This document shows, in pieces, positions 27,653-36,438 of a stretch of 64,000 bases of DNA (its first letter is position 1; each line of letters starts with the position of its first letter). This stretch comes from Sphingomonas sp. AP4-R1 (GTDB lineage: Bacteria > Pseudomonadota > Alphaproteobacteria > Sphingomonadales > Sphingomonadaceae), in NCBI RefSeq assembly GCF_013113735.1, contig NZ_CP053346.1, positions 2,184,001 through 2,248,000 on the forward strand, given 5' to 3'. The notes below the pieces were generated by a model, which saw nothing but the letters and a program-made list of their open reading frames with translations, had not been told where the DNA came from and made no database searches. Made by a program: the position numbers and the translations under genes.

Positions 27653-29281
27653 ATGGAAGCCTACGATTATATCATCATCGGTGGTGGATCCGCCGGTTGC
27701 GCCCTGGCCCGGGGGCTCACCGATGATCCCCAAAACAAAGTCCTGATGCTCGAAGCAGGCCCGCATGCGAACAAATTCTGGGTGCGCACGCCCGCCGGCA
27801 TGGCCAAGCTTTATTTCAATAAATTGCGCAACTGGAATTTCTACACCGAGCCCATGACGATGCTCAAGGATCGGCGCATGTACTGGCCGCGCGGTAAAAC
27901 GCTAGGGGGCTCCAGTTCAATCAACGGGATGATCTTCATACGCGGCCATCCGGGCGATTTTGATGGCTGGCGCGATCGTGGTTGCCCCGGTTGGGGCTAT
28001 GAAGAGGTGCTCCCATATTTCAAGCAGATGGAGCATTTTGAACGTGGTGGTGATCCGGCCTATCGCGGAACTGGAGGGCCACTCTGGATAAGCGATCCCG
28101 TCATCAAAATGAAGAGCAGCGAGGATTTCATTGAAGCGGCGACGCGGCTGCAGATCCCGCTGACCGAAGACATGAACGGCGAGGTTCATGACGGCGTCGG
28201 GTTCATGCAGCATACCATTCGCCATGGAAGGCGGCACTCCGCTTACAACGCATTTGTTGAGCCGGTGCTTGGACGGGCCAATCTTACCGTCCAGACGGAC
28301 AGCTCCGTGGAACGTATTTTGTTCGAGGGCCGCGAAGCTGTCGGCGTCGAAATCCTTTACAAGGGACAGCGCAGGATCATTCAAGCAGCGCGCGAGGTGA
28401 TTCTGTCGGCTGGCTCGCTCAAATCCCCGCAACTCCTGATGGTCTCGGGCGTGGGCCCGGAAGAAGAGCTGCGCAAGCATGGGATCGAGGTCCGACACGA
28501 GCTGCCCGGAGTGGGGAAAAATTTGCAAGACCACTTCTACGTACATACTGGTTGGCGCGCTACGCCTGACAGTTCTTACAACATCAATATCACGGGCCTT
28601 CGCAAATATTGGGAAGGTTTCAAATATCTCATGACGCATAAGGGGTTTCTTGCGCTGGGATCCTCGCAGGTTGCTGCCTTTATCAAGGCAAAGCCGGAGG
28701 AGAGCTATGCAGATCTGCAGATCAGCTTCCGACCAATGACCTTCAACTACTTCCCTAACGGTGAGGTTCGGGTTGAAAGCTTTCCTGGCCTGGGGGTTTC
28801 CGTTTTCCAGCTCCGGCCAACTGCGACCGGAGCTGTCACGCTCGCCTCGGCCAAGGCTTCTGACAGGCCGCTCATGACGCCGAACTTCCTGACGACCTCT
28901 TATGATGCCGAGACGATGATCGCGGGGATCCACAAGATCCGGCAGATCATGTCGACAGAGCCGATCAGGTCACGGGTGGTTTCTGAGGAAGTGCCCGGGC
29001 CGCATGTAAAGACCGAGGATGATATCTACCGCTACATGGAAGTTACCGGCAATTCAGCCCAGCATCATACGAGCACATGCAAGATGGGCCGCGACGAACT
29101 CGCCGTGGTCGATGAGCGTCTCCGTGTCCATGGTCTGGGACGCCTACGTGTTGTCGACGCCTCGATCATGCCGTTCGTGACCTCCGGTAACACCAACGCT
29201 CCCACTATCATGATCGGCGTGAAGGCAGCCGATATGATCCGGCAGGATGCGACTCCAAGGCGACCTCTCCCGCCTAGCTGA
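27653..29281 (+). CDS. GMC-family FAD-dependent oxidoreductase (choline dehydrogenase-like)
   Basis: A 542-aa glucose-methanol-choline family flavoenzyme that oxidises an alcohol. It has an N-terminal FAD motif (YIIIGGGSAGCALAR, residues 6-20), the first GMC signature (RGKTLGGSSSINGMIFIRG), the second (SAGSLKSPQLLMVSGVGP), and the C-terminal catalytic region (SAQHHTSTCKMG and GNTNAPTIMIG). Three ATGs compete; I chose 27653 because GAAGGA is 10-12 bases upstream and the conserved domain starts there (27641 and 27590 are possible). It may start the pathway by oxidising an alcohol to an aldehyde. Confidence 0.92.
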   Translation: MEAYDYIIIGGGSAGCALARGLTDDPQNKVLMLEAGPHANKFWVRTPAGMAKLYFNKLRNWNFYTEPMTMLKDRRMYWPRGKTLGGSSSINGMIFIRGHPGDFDGWRDRGCPGWGYEEVLPYFKQMEHFERGGDPAYRGTGGPLWISDPVIKMKSSEDFIEAATRLQIPLTEDMNGEVHDGVGFMQHTIRHGRRHSAYNAFVEPVLGRANLTVQTDSSVERILFEGREAVGVEILYKGQRRIIQAAREVILSAGSLKSPQLLMVSGVGPEEELRKHGIEVRHELPGVGKNLQDHFYVHTGWRATPDSSYNINITGLRKYWEGFKYLMTHKGFLALGSSQVAAFIKAKPEESYADLQISFRPMTFNYFPNGEVRVESFPGLGVSVFQLRPTATGAVTLASAKASDRPLMTPNFLTTSYDAETMIAGIHKIRQIMSTEPIRSRVVSEEVPGPHVKTEDDIYRYMEVTGNSAQHHTSTCKMGRDELAVVDERLRVHGLGRLRVVDASIMPFVTSGNTNAPTIMIGVKAADMIRQDATPRRPLPPS

Positions 29282-29293
29282 GCCACGAGCCGG

Positions 29294-29337
29294 ACCTTCC
29301 CGGGGCCAATCTCAACGGCCTCGGGAAGGTTCTTTTT
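29294..29337 (+). terminator. Terminator after the GMC oxidoreductase gene
   Basis: ACCTTCCCG and CGGGAAGGT with inner GGCC/GGCC pairing form a hairpin followed by TTCTTTTTG, 12 bases after the stop codon. Confidence 0.85.
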
Positions 29338-29365
29338 GCGACCATTCCCCTTACTGGAATGAAAT

Positions 29366-30346
29366 TTATTGGCTTGAGAGCGTCGATGGGCACGATCCAA
29401 GCATGTGCGCAATGCCAACGATGAGGTCGCCTTCCGCCCGCATTGGGACGCTCGTCGTGGGAAGTGCCTCGAATCCATGGGCTGCGTCAGGATAGAGGTG
29501 AAGTTCCGTCGGCACGCCGGCGGCTACCAGTTTGCGCGCGAATTCGAGATTTTCATCGACGAAGAGATCAAGGCTTCCCACAAGCATCAGCGTCTTGGGA
29601 AACCCGGAGAATTCTTGTAACAGCGAAGGGCTAAACCAGGCAGCGCGATCATCGTCGATCCGATAGCTGCCTTTCAGCTTCTCCCAGGCGAACAGGTTGT
29701 TTGAAGCGGTCCAGACAAACTCGCCCGCCGTCGAATTCCCGGGCGGCACGTCAGGCCCGCCGGTGCGATGGTCAAGCATCGGATAATAGAGCGCCTGGCC
29801 CACGATGGCGAACTCTGCGCAATCACGCGCCATGATCGACAGCGCCGCCGCCAATCCGCCCCCAGCGCTGTCTCCCAGCACAATGATCCTGCCGGGGTCG
29901 ATGCCGAGTTCCTCTGCATGGACGACAGCCCAGGCCAGGGCATTGTAGCAATCCTTCTCAGGCTCGGGGAACGGATGTTCGGGCGCCAGAGGATATTCGA
30001 CGGCAATCCCTACCGCGTCCAACGCCTCACACAGCGTGGGTAAGGATCTGCCGGCAGTCTGGCGGAACCGCAGGTCGTGCTGCCACCATGCATGTGCAGC
30101 AGCAGAGGATGATCGGACATGGGGGGCGGCTATTGATAGATGCGGTTCCGGGGTCTTGCAGGAGCCTGTTAAATCCGCATGCAACACGAGCGGCGCTTGC
30201 GGGCTGGTGAGTGCCGGCTCGGACCGGGCCATCTGGCGGCGAACATCGGGCAACAGTCTATCGAACAGCATAAGTTCCGGCATGTCGCTTACGATCAGTC
30301 TGAAATCTGGATGCAGCAGGTGGTGCGAACGCATCGCCTTATCCAA
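29366..30346 (-). CDS. HSL-family alpha/beta hydrolase with an out-of-frame segment at the oxyanion-hole motif
   Basis: The 326-aa frame carries the hormone-sensitive-lipase features after about residue 105: VEYPLAPEHPFPEPE, the nucleophile Ser in VLGDSAGGGLAAAL, Asp in LVGSLDLFVDE and His in PDAAHGFEAL. The HGG oxyanion motif expected about 75 residues before the serine is missing from this frame. It is present in another frame of the same stretch (HPLLLHMHGGSTTCGSA, near 30064-30111), next to a six-G run at 30121-30126. Two compensating indels, real or from sequencing, would explain this. The substrate would be a short ester or lactone. Confidence 0.7.
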   Translation of the reverse strand: MDKAMRSHHLLHPDFRLIVSDMPELMLFDRLLPDVRRQMARSEPALTSPQAPLVLHADLTGSCKTPEPHLSIAAPHVRSSSAAAHAWWQHDLRFRQTAGRSLPTLCEALDAVGIAVEYPLAPEHPFPEPEKDCYNALAWAVVHAEELGIDPGRIIVLGDSAGGGLAAALSIMARDCAEFAIVGQALYYPMLDHRTGGPDVPPGNSTAGEFVWTASNNLFAWEKLKGSYRIDDDRAAWFSPSLLQEFSGFPKTLMLVGSLDLFVDENLEFARKLVAAGVPTELHLYPDAAHGFEALPTTSVPMRAEGDLIVGIAHMLGSCPSTLSSQ

Positions 30347-30745
30347 TTTCTGCTAGTCCAAGCCTTCCATCCGACCCTCAAGCTCTTTTATATGGAGATA
30401 GAGAGCTTGGCTGTGCCGATATCGTGATGACTGAGGATTTATAAGGTCGCGATCCTACCAAGCCGGATCTGAAGCTGATCTTCAATTCCCTCGTCCACAA
30501 AGCAGCTGCGAGAAGGTCGTGCGATGATCCGCTTGACCAGGATCCATATAGTGTGTCCATGTCCACGCAAGACGCGATATGAATATAGCCGTCCCTGCCA
30601 AAGCACGTTCCCGATCCAACCAGTGGCTCTCATTGGGACGCGTAGAGCGGCCGATGACGGGGGCGTGTATGAACCGCTTCCATCTGAAGACCACTGCTGC
30701 GGGATAAACCCGATCGCTTTGATTGGCACGCACCCGATCATCTCG
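30347..30745. other. Gap between hydrolase and cupin genes
   Basis: About 400 bases with only short, motif-free frames on both strands. I see no supported gene or clear promoter. Confidence 0.45.
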
Positions 30746-31129
30746 TCATTCCTCGGTGAAGAAGCGATTGCCGGCATCGAACTTGTTGGGCTTGAGGAAG
30801 ATCGAAAGGATGACGGCACCGTTCGGGGCGTGGGCGATATGCCGGTTCCCGCCGGGCCGCCATACATAATTGCCGGCGGTGCAGGCCCCATCCTCGTCTT
30901 CGAGCGAGCCCTCCAGAACGTAAGTTTGCTCCAGAGCAGTATGCTCATGGAGGGGCACCACCGCGCCAGGCGCGAGCTTGAACAGGATCGTCGAGCGACC
31001 CCGATCGTCGCTGTAGAGAAGTTTCATCTCGATCCCGTCGAACGAGGTCGGCTGCCAGTCCATCACTGAGGCCTGGACGATGTGCGAGACAAGCTCAGGC
31101 GGGTTCATCTCTTTGGTCGACATGGTCAT
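30746..31129 (-). CDS. Cupin-domain protein (ChrR-like)
   Basis: A 127-aa single-domain beta-barrel. Metal-ligand positions are visible as VPLHEHTALEQTYVLEG (two His and a Glu) and a later His in GGNRHIAHAPNG, which matches the anti-ECFsigma ChrR-type cupin group found in many catabolic clusters as small isomerases, dioxygenases or binding proteins. Start ATG 31129 follows GGAGAGGAT. It lies 11 bp after the nitrilase-like gene on the same strand, so it is likely the third gene of the BKACE operon. Confidence 0.85.
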   Translation of the reverse strand: MTMSTKEMNPPELVSHIVQASVMDWQPTSFDGIEMKLLYSDDRGRSTILFKLAPGAVVPLHEHTALEQTYVLEGSLEDEDGACTAGNYVWRPGGNRHIAHAPNGAVILSIFLKPNKFDAGNRFFTEE

Positions 31130-31140
31130 TTATCCTCTCC

Positions 31141-32001
31141 TCAAACCATTTCTGCGACGGGCGATATGACCGCAAACTCTGGGTTGGTAGCAAGGCTGGG
31201 AATGCGCGCACGGGCCTTATGGCTCGCTTCGACGTCAATGGCGGCTGCGCAGAAGCTTCCGCCTTCTTCTCCGCATTCGGCGATGACGGTGCCCCAGGGG
31301 TCGATGATCCGGGTATGCCCATAAGTGTGCCAATCGCCAGGATGCACGCCGGTGGTCGCTGGGGCAAAAACATAGCATCCCGTCTCAATCGCCCGGGACC
31401 GAAGCAGGGCATCCCAGTGCGCTGCACCCGTTTCAGCGGTAAAGGCTGAGGGAACGACCAGAATATCCGCTCCGGCCCGTGCAAGTGCGCGATAGAGATG
31501 GGGAAAACGTACATCGTAGCAGATCGACATGCCGATCCGCCCGAATGGCGTCTCTACAACGACAGCCTCGCTGCCGCCCTTATAGTGGCGGGATTCGCCC
31601 ACCACTCGGCCGTCTGCAAGCCGGGCATCGAACAGGTGAATTTTGTTATAGACACCCGCGATCGTTCCGTCTGGACCGATCAGGAAACTTCGATTGGCTA
31701 GGCGCGCCTGTGGATCACCATCCCAGAGAATCACGAGGCTGCCGATCAGCAGCCATATGCGGTGCGCAGCGGCCTGATGGCGGAGCTCAGCCAGCACTGC
31801 GCTGTCGGCTTCACGCGTTGCGGAACTCCGCATCGATCGGCTGTCGCGATCGAGATAGGTCGCAAACTCTGGTAGCGCCACGAACTGAGCCCCATCGGCG
31901 ACCGCTGCTTCGATCAACCGCGCGATCTCCTTGAGATTCTCCTTTAGGATATTGCCCGGCGTCAGTTGAAGGCACGCCGCTTTGAAGACCACGGTCGTCA
32001 C
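31141..32001 (-). CDS. Nitrilase-superfamily carbon-nitrogen hydrolase (omega-amidase-like)
   Basis: A 286-aa amidase of the Nit branch. The catalytic triad is complete: E45 in VALPEFATYL, K120 in GVYNKIHLFD and C161 in GMSICYDVRFP. Members hydrolyse amides of short dicarboxylic or keto acids, which fits a pathway with keto-acid intermediates. Its ATG overlaps the stop of the BKACE gene by 4 bp, so the two are translationally coupled. The exact amide substrate is unknown, and no other nitrogen-handling gene is obvious in the cluster. Confidence 0.9.
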   Translation of the reverse strand: MTTVVFKAACLQLTPGNILKENLKEIARLIEAAVADGAQFVALPEFATYLDRDSRSMRSSATREADSAVLAELRHQAAAHRIWLLIGSLVILWDGDPQARLANRSFLIGPDGTIAGVYNKIHLFDARLADGRVVGESRHYKGGSEAVVVETPFGRIGMSICYDVRFPHLYRALARAGADILVVPSAFTAETGAAHWDALLRSRAIETGCYVFAPATTGVHPGDWHTYGHTRIIDPWGTVIAECGEEGGSFCAAAIDVEASHKARARIPSLATNPEFAVISPVAEMV

Positions 32002-32879
32002 GGCTTTGTCAGTCCAAGCATTTCGCGGGCCTGGGCGGGGGAAGCGACATCGCCGCCCAGAACACGTACGATGCCAACCGCCTTCTCGACCAACTGGCCG
32101 TTAGACGTCGCCTGAACCCCCTTCTCGATATAGAGATTGTCCTCAAGTCCAACACGGACATGGCCACCCAGAAGGAAGGATTGTGCGACCATCGGGAATT
32201 CTGTGCGGCCGACGCCGAATGCGGCCCAGACGGCATCATGTGGCACCGCGGACTTGAAGTAAGAGACCATTTCGGGCGTGGCAGGCGCCCCCCACGGAAT
32301 GCCGAGCGCGAACTGGAAAATGGAATCCGGACGGACCGTACCGTCCTTGATCATCTTCAAAGCAAGAGCGAGATGGCCGGGCTCGAAAATCTCGAGTTCA
32401 GGAAGCACGCCTGCCTCGCGGATGCCTGCAGCGATTACTTCGATTTGGGCCGGTACATTGATGAGAGCCCCCTTGCCAAAGTTGAGCGAGCCCATGTCGA
32501 GGCTGCAGATTTCAGGCTTGAGTGCCACGATATGCTGAACGCGCTCTGCTGGGGTCCGCAGGTTCGATCCCTCGCCAACAGTGTTGTCCTTCTCGACGCT
32601 GGGGATAAAGCGCGCTCCCGGACCCGTGGTAAGGTTCAGGATCACATCGACAGAAGAGGCACGAACAAGCTCTACCACTTCGGTATAATAGGCCAGTTCC
32701 AGGCTGGGCTTGCCGGTTTCCGGGTTCCGCACATGAACATGGGCGATCGCCGCACCGGCGTTTGCTGATTCGATGATCGCATCGGCGATCTGGCGAGGCG
32801 TGACCGGGACCTGAGGGAATTTGGATGCGGTGTCGTCACCGCCGGTGACCGCGCAGGTCAGGATAGTTGCAGTGCTCAC
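31998..32879 (-). CDS. Beta-keto acid cleavage enzyme (BKACE, DUF849 family)
   Basis: A 293-aa zinc enzyme with a TIM-barrel fold. It shows ILTCAVTGG at the N-terminus, the zinc ligands H47 and H49 in AIAHVHVRNPETG, ILNLTTGPGARF, PEICSLDMGSLNFG, and VGLEDNLYIEKG near the end. BKACE members condense a beta-keto acid with acetyl-CoA, giving acetoacetate and a new acyl-CoA. I chose the GTG at 32879 (GGAAA upstream), which gives the standard family start. It is first in the operon with the nitrilase and cupin genes, driven by a promoter with the conserved element. Its acetoacetate would feed the CoA-transferase at 44747-46083. Confidence 0.92.
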   Translation of the reverse strand: MSTATILTCAVTGGDDTASKFPQVPVTPRQIADAIIESANAGAAIAHVHVRNPETGKPSLELAYYTEVVELVRASSVDVILNLTTGPGARFIPSVEKDNTVGEGSNLRTPAERVQHIVALKPEICSLDMGSLNFGKGALINVPAQIEVIAAGIREAGVLPELEIFEPGHLALALKMIKDGTVRPDSIFQFALGIPWGAPATPEMVSYFKSAVPHDAVWAAFGVGRTEFPMVAQSFLLGGHVRVGLEDNLYIEKGVQATSNGQLVEKAVGIVRVLGGDVASPAQAREMLGLTKP

Positions 32880-32984
32880 GCCAGTTTCCTTCGCAAAATG
32901 CGCCGCGGGCCCTGGCAGTCCATCCGGCGAAGCCAAATTATAAAGCCCCTCCGAGGGTCCCGGCGCTACCGGTGTTACTATCAT

Positions 32985-33013
32985 TCAATTCCCGAATGGC
33001 GGGATTTTGTCAA
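32985..33013 (-). promoter_or_regulatory. Cluster operator/promoter, copy 3 (BKACE operon)
   Basis: In the gene's direction TTGACA (33013-33008) is followed after 17 bp by AATTGA, with ATCCCGCCATTCGGGAA (33005-32989) inside the spacer. It matches copy 2 in 14 of 17 positions. Confidence 0.7.
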
Positions 33014-33176
33014 CATCGGCGGGTCAGGTATCGGAAGAAGGACTTACTGACAATGTGCAGGTGGTGGGGCGCTCGATCGCTAAGCGAATGGCAGAAGAGG
33101 CGGTAACATATTGATAAAGGCAACTTTTCATTCATTCTCCGGTGTATGTTGAGCGGCATTGGCATGACGATAAGGG

Positions 33177-33205
33177 TTGACGACAAATCCCATACTGTGC
33201 AATTT
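33177..33205 (+). promoter_or_regulatory. Weak fifth copy of the cluster element (rightward MmgE/PrpD operon)
   Basis: TTGACG at 33177 is followed by ACAAATCCC and, nine bases after ATCC, CAAT instead of GGAT. It has the same layout as copy 3 but only the left half is conserved. Confidence 0.35.
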
Positions 33206-33295
33206 CAGTCAATATGATGCCCCTCGTTGGGCAACAATAAGGAATCAGCGACGCTCAGGTTTGGTGCGGACGCGTCTTGGAAAGGAGCTGAGAAG

Positions 33296-34654
33296 GTGGC
33301 GGACTCGTTCTCCGACGCAGGACTTACGAGTCGGATCGTCGCTATCGTCGATGCTTTGGATTATGGGTCGTTGCCCCCGTCCGCTCAACGGGAGTTGGTC
33401 AGGGCATTGGTGAATGCGATAGGTTGCACGATCGGCGGCGCAGACCATCCTCTTGTCGACGTCGCGTACGAAGCTCTTTTCGAATTTTTCGGTCCGCCAA
33501 CGTCCGTCTTGCTAGGGCGAGGCGTACGCGCCGATGGGTTGAGTGCTGCGCTGCTCAATGCCCTGTCGGGTGCAGCTTACTCGTTTGATGACACCTACTC
33601 TAACGCTATGTTGCATCCCGCAGGCCCGATTGCGAGCGCGCTTATTGTCATTGCGCAAAGACAGCAGATTGACGGGGCAACCTTCCTTTCTGCTTTTGCT
33701 GCAGGTCTTGAGTTCGCGTGCCGCCTCACGAAAGCGATCGCGCTAGAGCCCGCCGAAGGCGAAATGGGCTGGTCGCAAACGGGGGTGGTGTGCGCCATGG
33801 CCGCAGCGCTGGCCTCAGGCAGGCTGCTCAAGCTTGATCAACGCGCTCTGGCGAGCGCGCTCGGGATCGCGGCGTCGCAAGCCTCCGGAACGCGTTCCAC
33901 GCACGGTAGTATGGCGGCTTCGCTGATTTTCGGCAATGCCGCGCAAAACGGTCTGCGCGCCGCGCTGCTGGCAGCGAGAGGCTTCACTGGTCCCGACACC
34001 GCACTGGAGGATCGCTTCGGCATCCTCGCTCTCTTTTCGCGGAAAGCCTGTCAGGAGAGCATGATTGTCGGTTTCGGAGTAGATTTTGAGCTGCTGCATC
34101 TCACCTATAAGCCGTTCCCATGCGGCATGGTCATTCATCCCGTGCTGGATGCCGTACTGCAACTGCGCAAAGCCTATGACATAACCGGTCCGAACGTCGA
34201 ACGCGTTCTGGCGCATGTGAGCAGTCAGGCCATCAAATTCGGCTGGCATCCGGCGCCTCGCAATAGCCTCGAGGCAAAAGTCAGTCTCCATCACTGGATT
34301 GCGGTTGGGTTGCAGACCGGGCGGGCGGGGCTCGCCGAAGGCAGAATGGAAATGGTCGAAGATGCCGAAGTGCTTGCGCTTCGCGAGCGTATCGAGCTCG
34401 CCGAAGACGAAGCTTTGGCGACGGATGCTGCGCGCGTTGCCGTCATCACGGTAGATGGCGCTCGTCATGAACTTGCGGTCGACCATTGCGTCGGGAGCGC
34501 AGAGCAGCCGATGTCGGACGAGCAAATTTCTCGCAAGTTCATGCAGCAAGTGGGACCCATTATCAGCGAAACACGTGCGGCGCTGTTGCTCGAGCAATGC
34601 TGGGCGCTGTCTCAAAGTGCCGATGTCGGGGCCATCATTGCAACGGGAATGTGA
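33296..34654 (+). CDS. MmgE/PrpD family protein (copy 2)
   Basis: A 452-aa member with NAIGCTIGGADHPLVDVAYE, LNALSGAAYSFDDTYSNAMLHPAGP (family segment with Asp-Asp), QTGVVCAMAAALASGRLL, MAASLIFGNAAQNG and YKPFPCGMVIHPVLDA. It differs strongly from copy 1, so it probably acts on a different acid. The frame is open to a TTG at 33227, but GTG 33296 has AAGGAG at ideal spacing. It starts a rightward operon of at least six genes (SDR, HIBDH, VOC, CMD, ABM). Confidence 0.88.
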   Translation: MADSFSDAGLTSRIVAIVDALDYGSLPPSAQRELVRALVNAIGCTIGGADHPLVDVAYEALFEFFGPPTSVLLGRGVRADGLSAALLNALSGAAYSFDDTYSNAMLHPAGPIASALIVIAQRQQIDGATFLSAFAAGLEFACRLTKAIALEPAEGEMGWSQTGVVCAMAAALASGRLLKLDQRALASALGIAASQASGTRSTHGSMAASLIFGNAAQNGLRAALLAARGFTGPDTALEDRFGILALFSRKACQESMIVGFGVDFELLHLTYKPFPCGMVIHPVLDAVLQLRKAYDITGPNVERVLAHVSSQAIKFGWHPAPRNSLEAKVSLHHWIAVGLQTGRAGLAEGRMEMVEDAEVLALRERIELAEDEALATDAARVAVITVDGARHELAVDHCVGSAEQPMSDEQISRKFMQQVGPIISETRAALLLEQCWALSQSADVGAIIATGM

Positions 34655-34688
34655 AGGTCGCCGAGCGCGCGACGAAACGGAGTAAACA

Positions 34689-35459
34689 ATGGATCTGGGT
34701 CTCAAGGGAAAGCGCGCGTTGGTGACTGGCGCATCCAAGGGCATCGGCGCGGCCGTCGCGCGTTCGCTCGCGAAAGAAGGGTGTAACCTTTACCTGGTCG
34801 CACGCGACATCGAACGTCTCGAGGCGCTCAAGGTCGAACTTGGCGCGATGGGTCCTCAACTGTCTGTCGAGGTGCTTGAGATGGACATGCGCGCGCCCGA
34901 TGCCTCCCAGACCGTGGCTCGGGCCGCCGGCGCGATCGATATCCTCATCAACAATGCCGGTGACGTTCCGGGTGGCACGGTGCTGGAGATCGATGAGGCC
35001 CGCTGGCGCCAGGCGTGGGACCTCAAGGTGTTCGGCTATATCAATCTCGCCCGTGAGCTGTACCGGGAGATGACGGCCAGCCGTCATGGCGTGATCGTCA
35101 ACATTGTCGGCACGGCGGGCGAGCGCCCGCGCGGCAATCATATCGCCGTCGCCAGCGGCAACGCGGCGCTTTTGGCCTTCACCCGTGCGCTAGGCCTCGA
35201 AAGCGTTGAGTCCAATGTGCGTGTGGTCGCGATCAATCCCGGGGCTTCCGAGACCGACCGGCAGATCGTCCGCTGGAAGGCGCGCGCCAAGGACCAGCTA
35301 GGCGACGAGGAACGTTGGCGCGAACTGGTTGCCGACTTCCCGTTCGGAAGGCTCGCCAAACCAGAAGAGATCGCTGACGTCGTGACGTTCGTCGCTTCGG
35401 ACCGCGCGTCCTACATGTCTGGCACAGCCGTGACCGTGGACGGCGGGGGTCATCACTGA
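34689..35459 (+). CDS. SDR-family protein lacking the usual Tyr-x-x-x-Lys pair
   Basis: A 256-aa Rossmann protein of the short-chain dehydrogenase/reductase family with the cofactor motif TGASKGIGAAVA (about 13-24) and DILINNAGDVPGG. The active-site stretch reads NIVGTAGERPRGNHIAVASG and then NAALLAF. Where YxxxK is expected there is Val and Asn, so the normal catalytic pair is absent. The C-terminal MSGTAVTVDGGGHH is typical. It may bind the cofactor without standard catalysis or use other residues. ACGGAGT precedes the ATG. It is second in the operon. Confidence 0.88.
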   Translation: MDLGLKGKRALVTGASKGIGAAVARSLAKEGCNLYLVARDIERLEALKVELGAMGPQLSVEVLEMDMRAPDASQTVARAAGAIDILINNAGDVPGGTVLEIDEARWRQAWDLKVFGYINLARELYREMTASRHGVIVNIVGTAGERPRGNHIAVASGNAALLAFTRALGLESVESNVRVVAINPGASETDRQIVRWKARAKDQLGDEERWRELVADFPFGRLAKPEEIADVVTFVASDRASYMSGTAVTVDGGGHH

Positions 35460-35504
35460 AACGCGCCCGAGGTTGCGCCAATTTGTCGATACCGGAGGAC
35501 AAGG

Positions 35505-36404
35505 GTGAGTAAGAAAGTCGGAATCATTGGCCTAGGCGCCATGGGTAGTGGGGCGGCCAGGCGCCTCGTCGAAAAGGGTTTCGACGTCGCAGTGTTCGAC
35601 GTTCGGGCTGAACAGATCGAGGCGCTCAGCGCGTGTGCGCCCGCAAGCTCGCCGGCCGATCTTGCCGCAAAGAGCGACATCATTCTCGCTTTCCTGCCCT
35701 ATAGCCATCAGGTCGAGAAGGTGGCGCTGGGCGCAAATGGCGTGATCGAGGGCGCGCGACCCGGCTCCATCTTCGTCAACATGAGCACGAGCGCGCCGTC
35801 GACGACACAGAGGATCGCTGAGGTTCTGGGCGAGAAGCAGATTGCCGTCGTGGGTGCGCCCATGAACGGCGGTCCCCATCTGGCCTTATCGGGCGAACTG
35901 GCGCTCGTCGTCGGCGGCGAGGACGATGCCGTCGAGACATGCCGGCCGGTACTGAGCTGCCTCGGCGAGATCCGCCATGTTGGCGGTGTGGGGGCGGGCG
36001 AGGTCGTCAAGATCATCAACAATCTCCTGCTGGCGATCTGCACGACCGCCAATGCTGAGGCGTTGGTACTGGGCGTCAAAGCCGGCATCGACCCTGACAA
36101 GCTTGTCGATGCGATCGTTCACGGCGTCGGCTCCAATCACGCCATGCGTAAGCAATATCAACAGCATGTGCTCAAGGGCGACTTCGGCGAGAATGACCTC
36201 TTCTCGGTCGACTTCATGCGCAAGGATCTGGCGCTGGCGCTCGACCTCGGCAAGGAACTCAAGGTGCCGTTGATGTACGGCGCGATGGCGGACCAGATGT
36301 ACCAGGCCACCCAGGCGAAGGGACGCTCCGCCAACTATCACCCGGTCGTGGTGACGCTGCTGGAGGAACTGGTGGGTGTCGAGGTGCGCAGCAAGAACAA
36401 ATGA
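35505..36404 (+). CDS. NAD(P)-dependent beta-hydroxyacid dehydrogenase (HIBDH family, copy 2)
   Basis: A 299-aa enzyme with the Rossmann motif GIIGLGAMGSGAA at the N-terminus, GAPMNGGPHLALSGEL as substrate loop (Ser replaced by Asn in the usual VSGG), and the catalytic-lysine region GEVVKIINNLLL. VDFMRKDLALALDLGKEL is in the C-terminal helical domain. The changed loop suggests a different substrate from copy 1. The GTG start has GGAGGA 8 bases upstream. It lies 45 bp after the SDR gene. Confidence 0.88.
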   Translation: MSKKVGIIGLGAMGSGAARRLVEKGFDVAVFDVRAEQIEALSACAPASSPADLAAKSDIILAFLPYSHQVEKVALGANGVIEGARPGSIFVNMSTSAPSTTQRIAEVLGEKQIAVVGAPMNGGPHLALSGELALVVGGEDDAVETCRPVLSCLGEIRHVGGVGAGEVVKIINNLLLAICTTANAEALVLGVKAGIDPDKLVDAIVHGVGSNHAMRKQYQQHVLKGDFGENDLFSVDFMRKDLALALDLGKELKVPLMYGAMADQMYQATQAKGRSANYHPVVVTLLEELVGVEVRSKNK

Positions 36405-36438
36405 CGGCAACAGAGCGCGTGCCGCGCGCTCCGGGAGA

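Noticed and set aside
30439..30948. A 169-codon minus-strand frame overlapping the cupin gene
   Set aside because: It overlaps the well-supported cupin frame and shows no domain.
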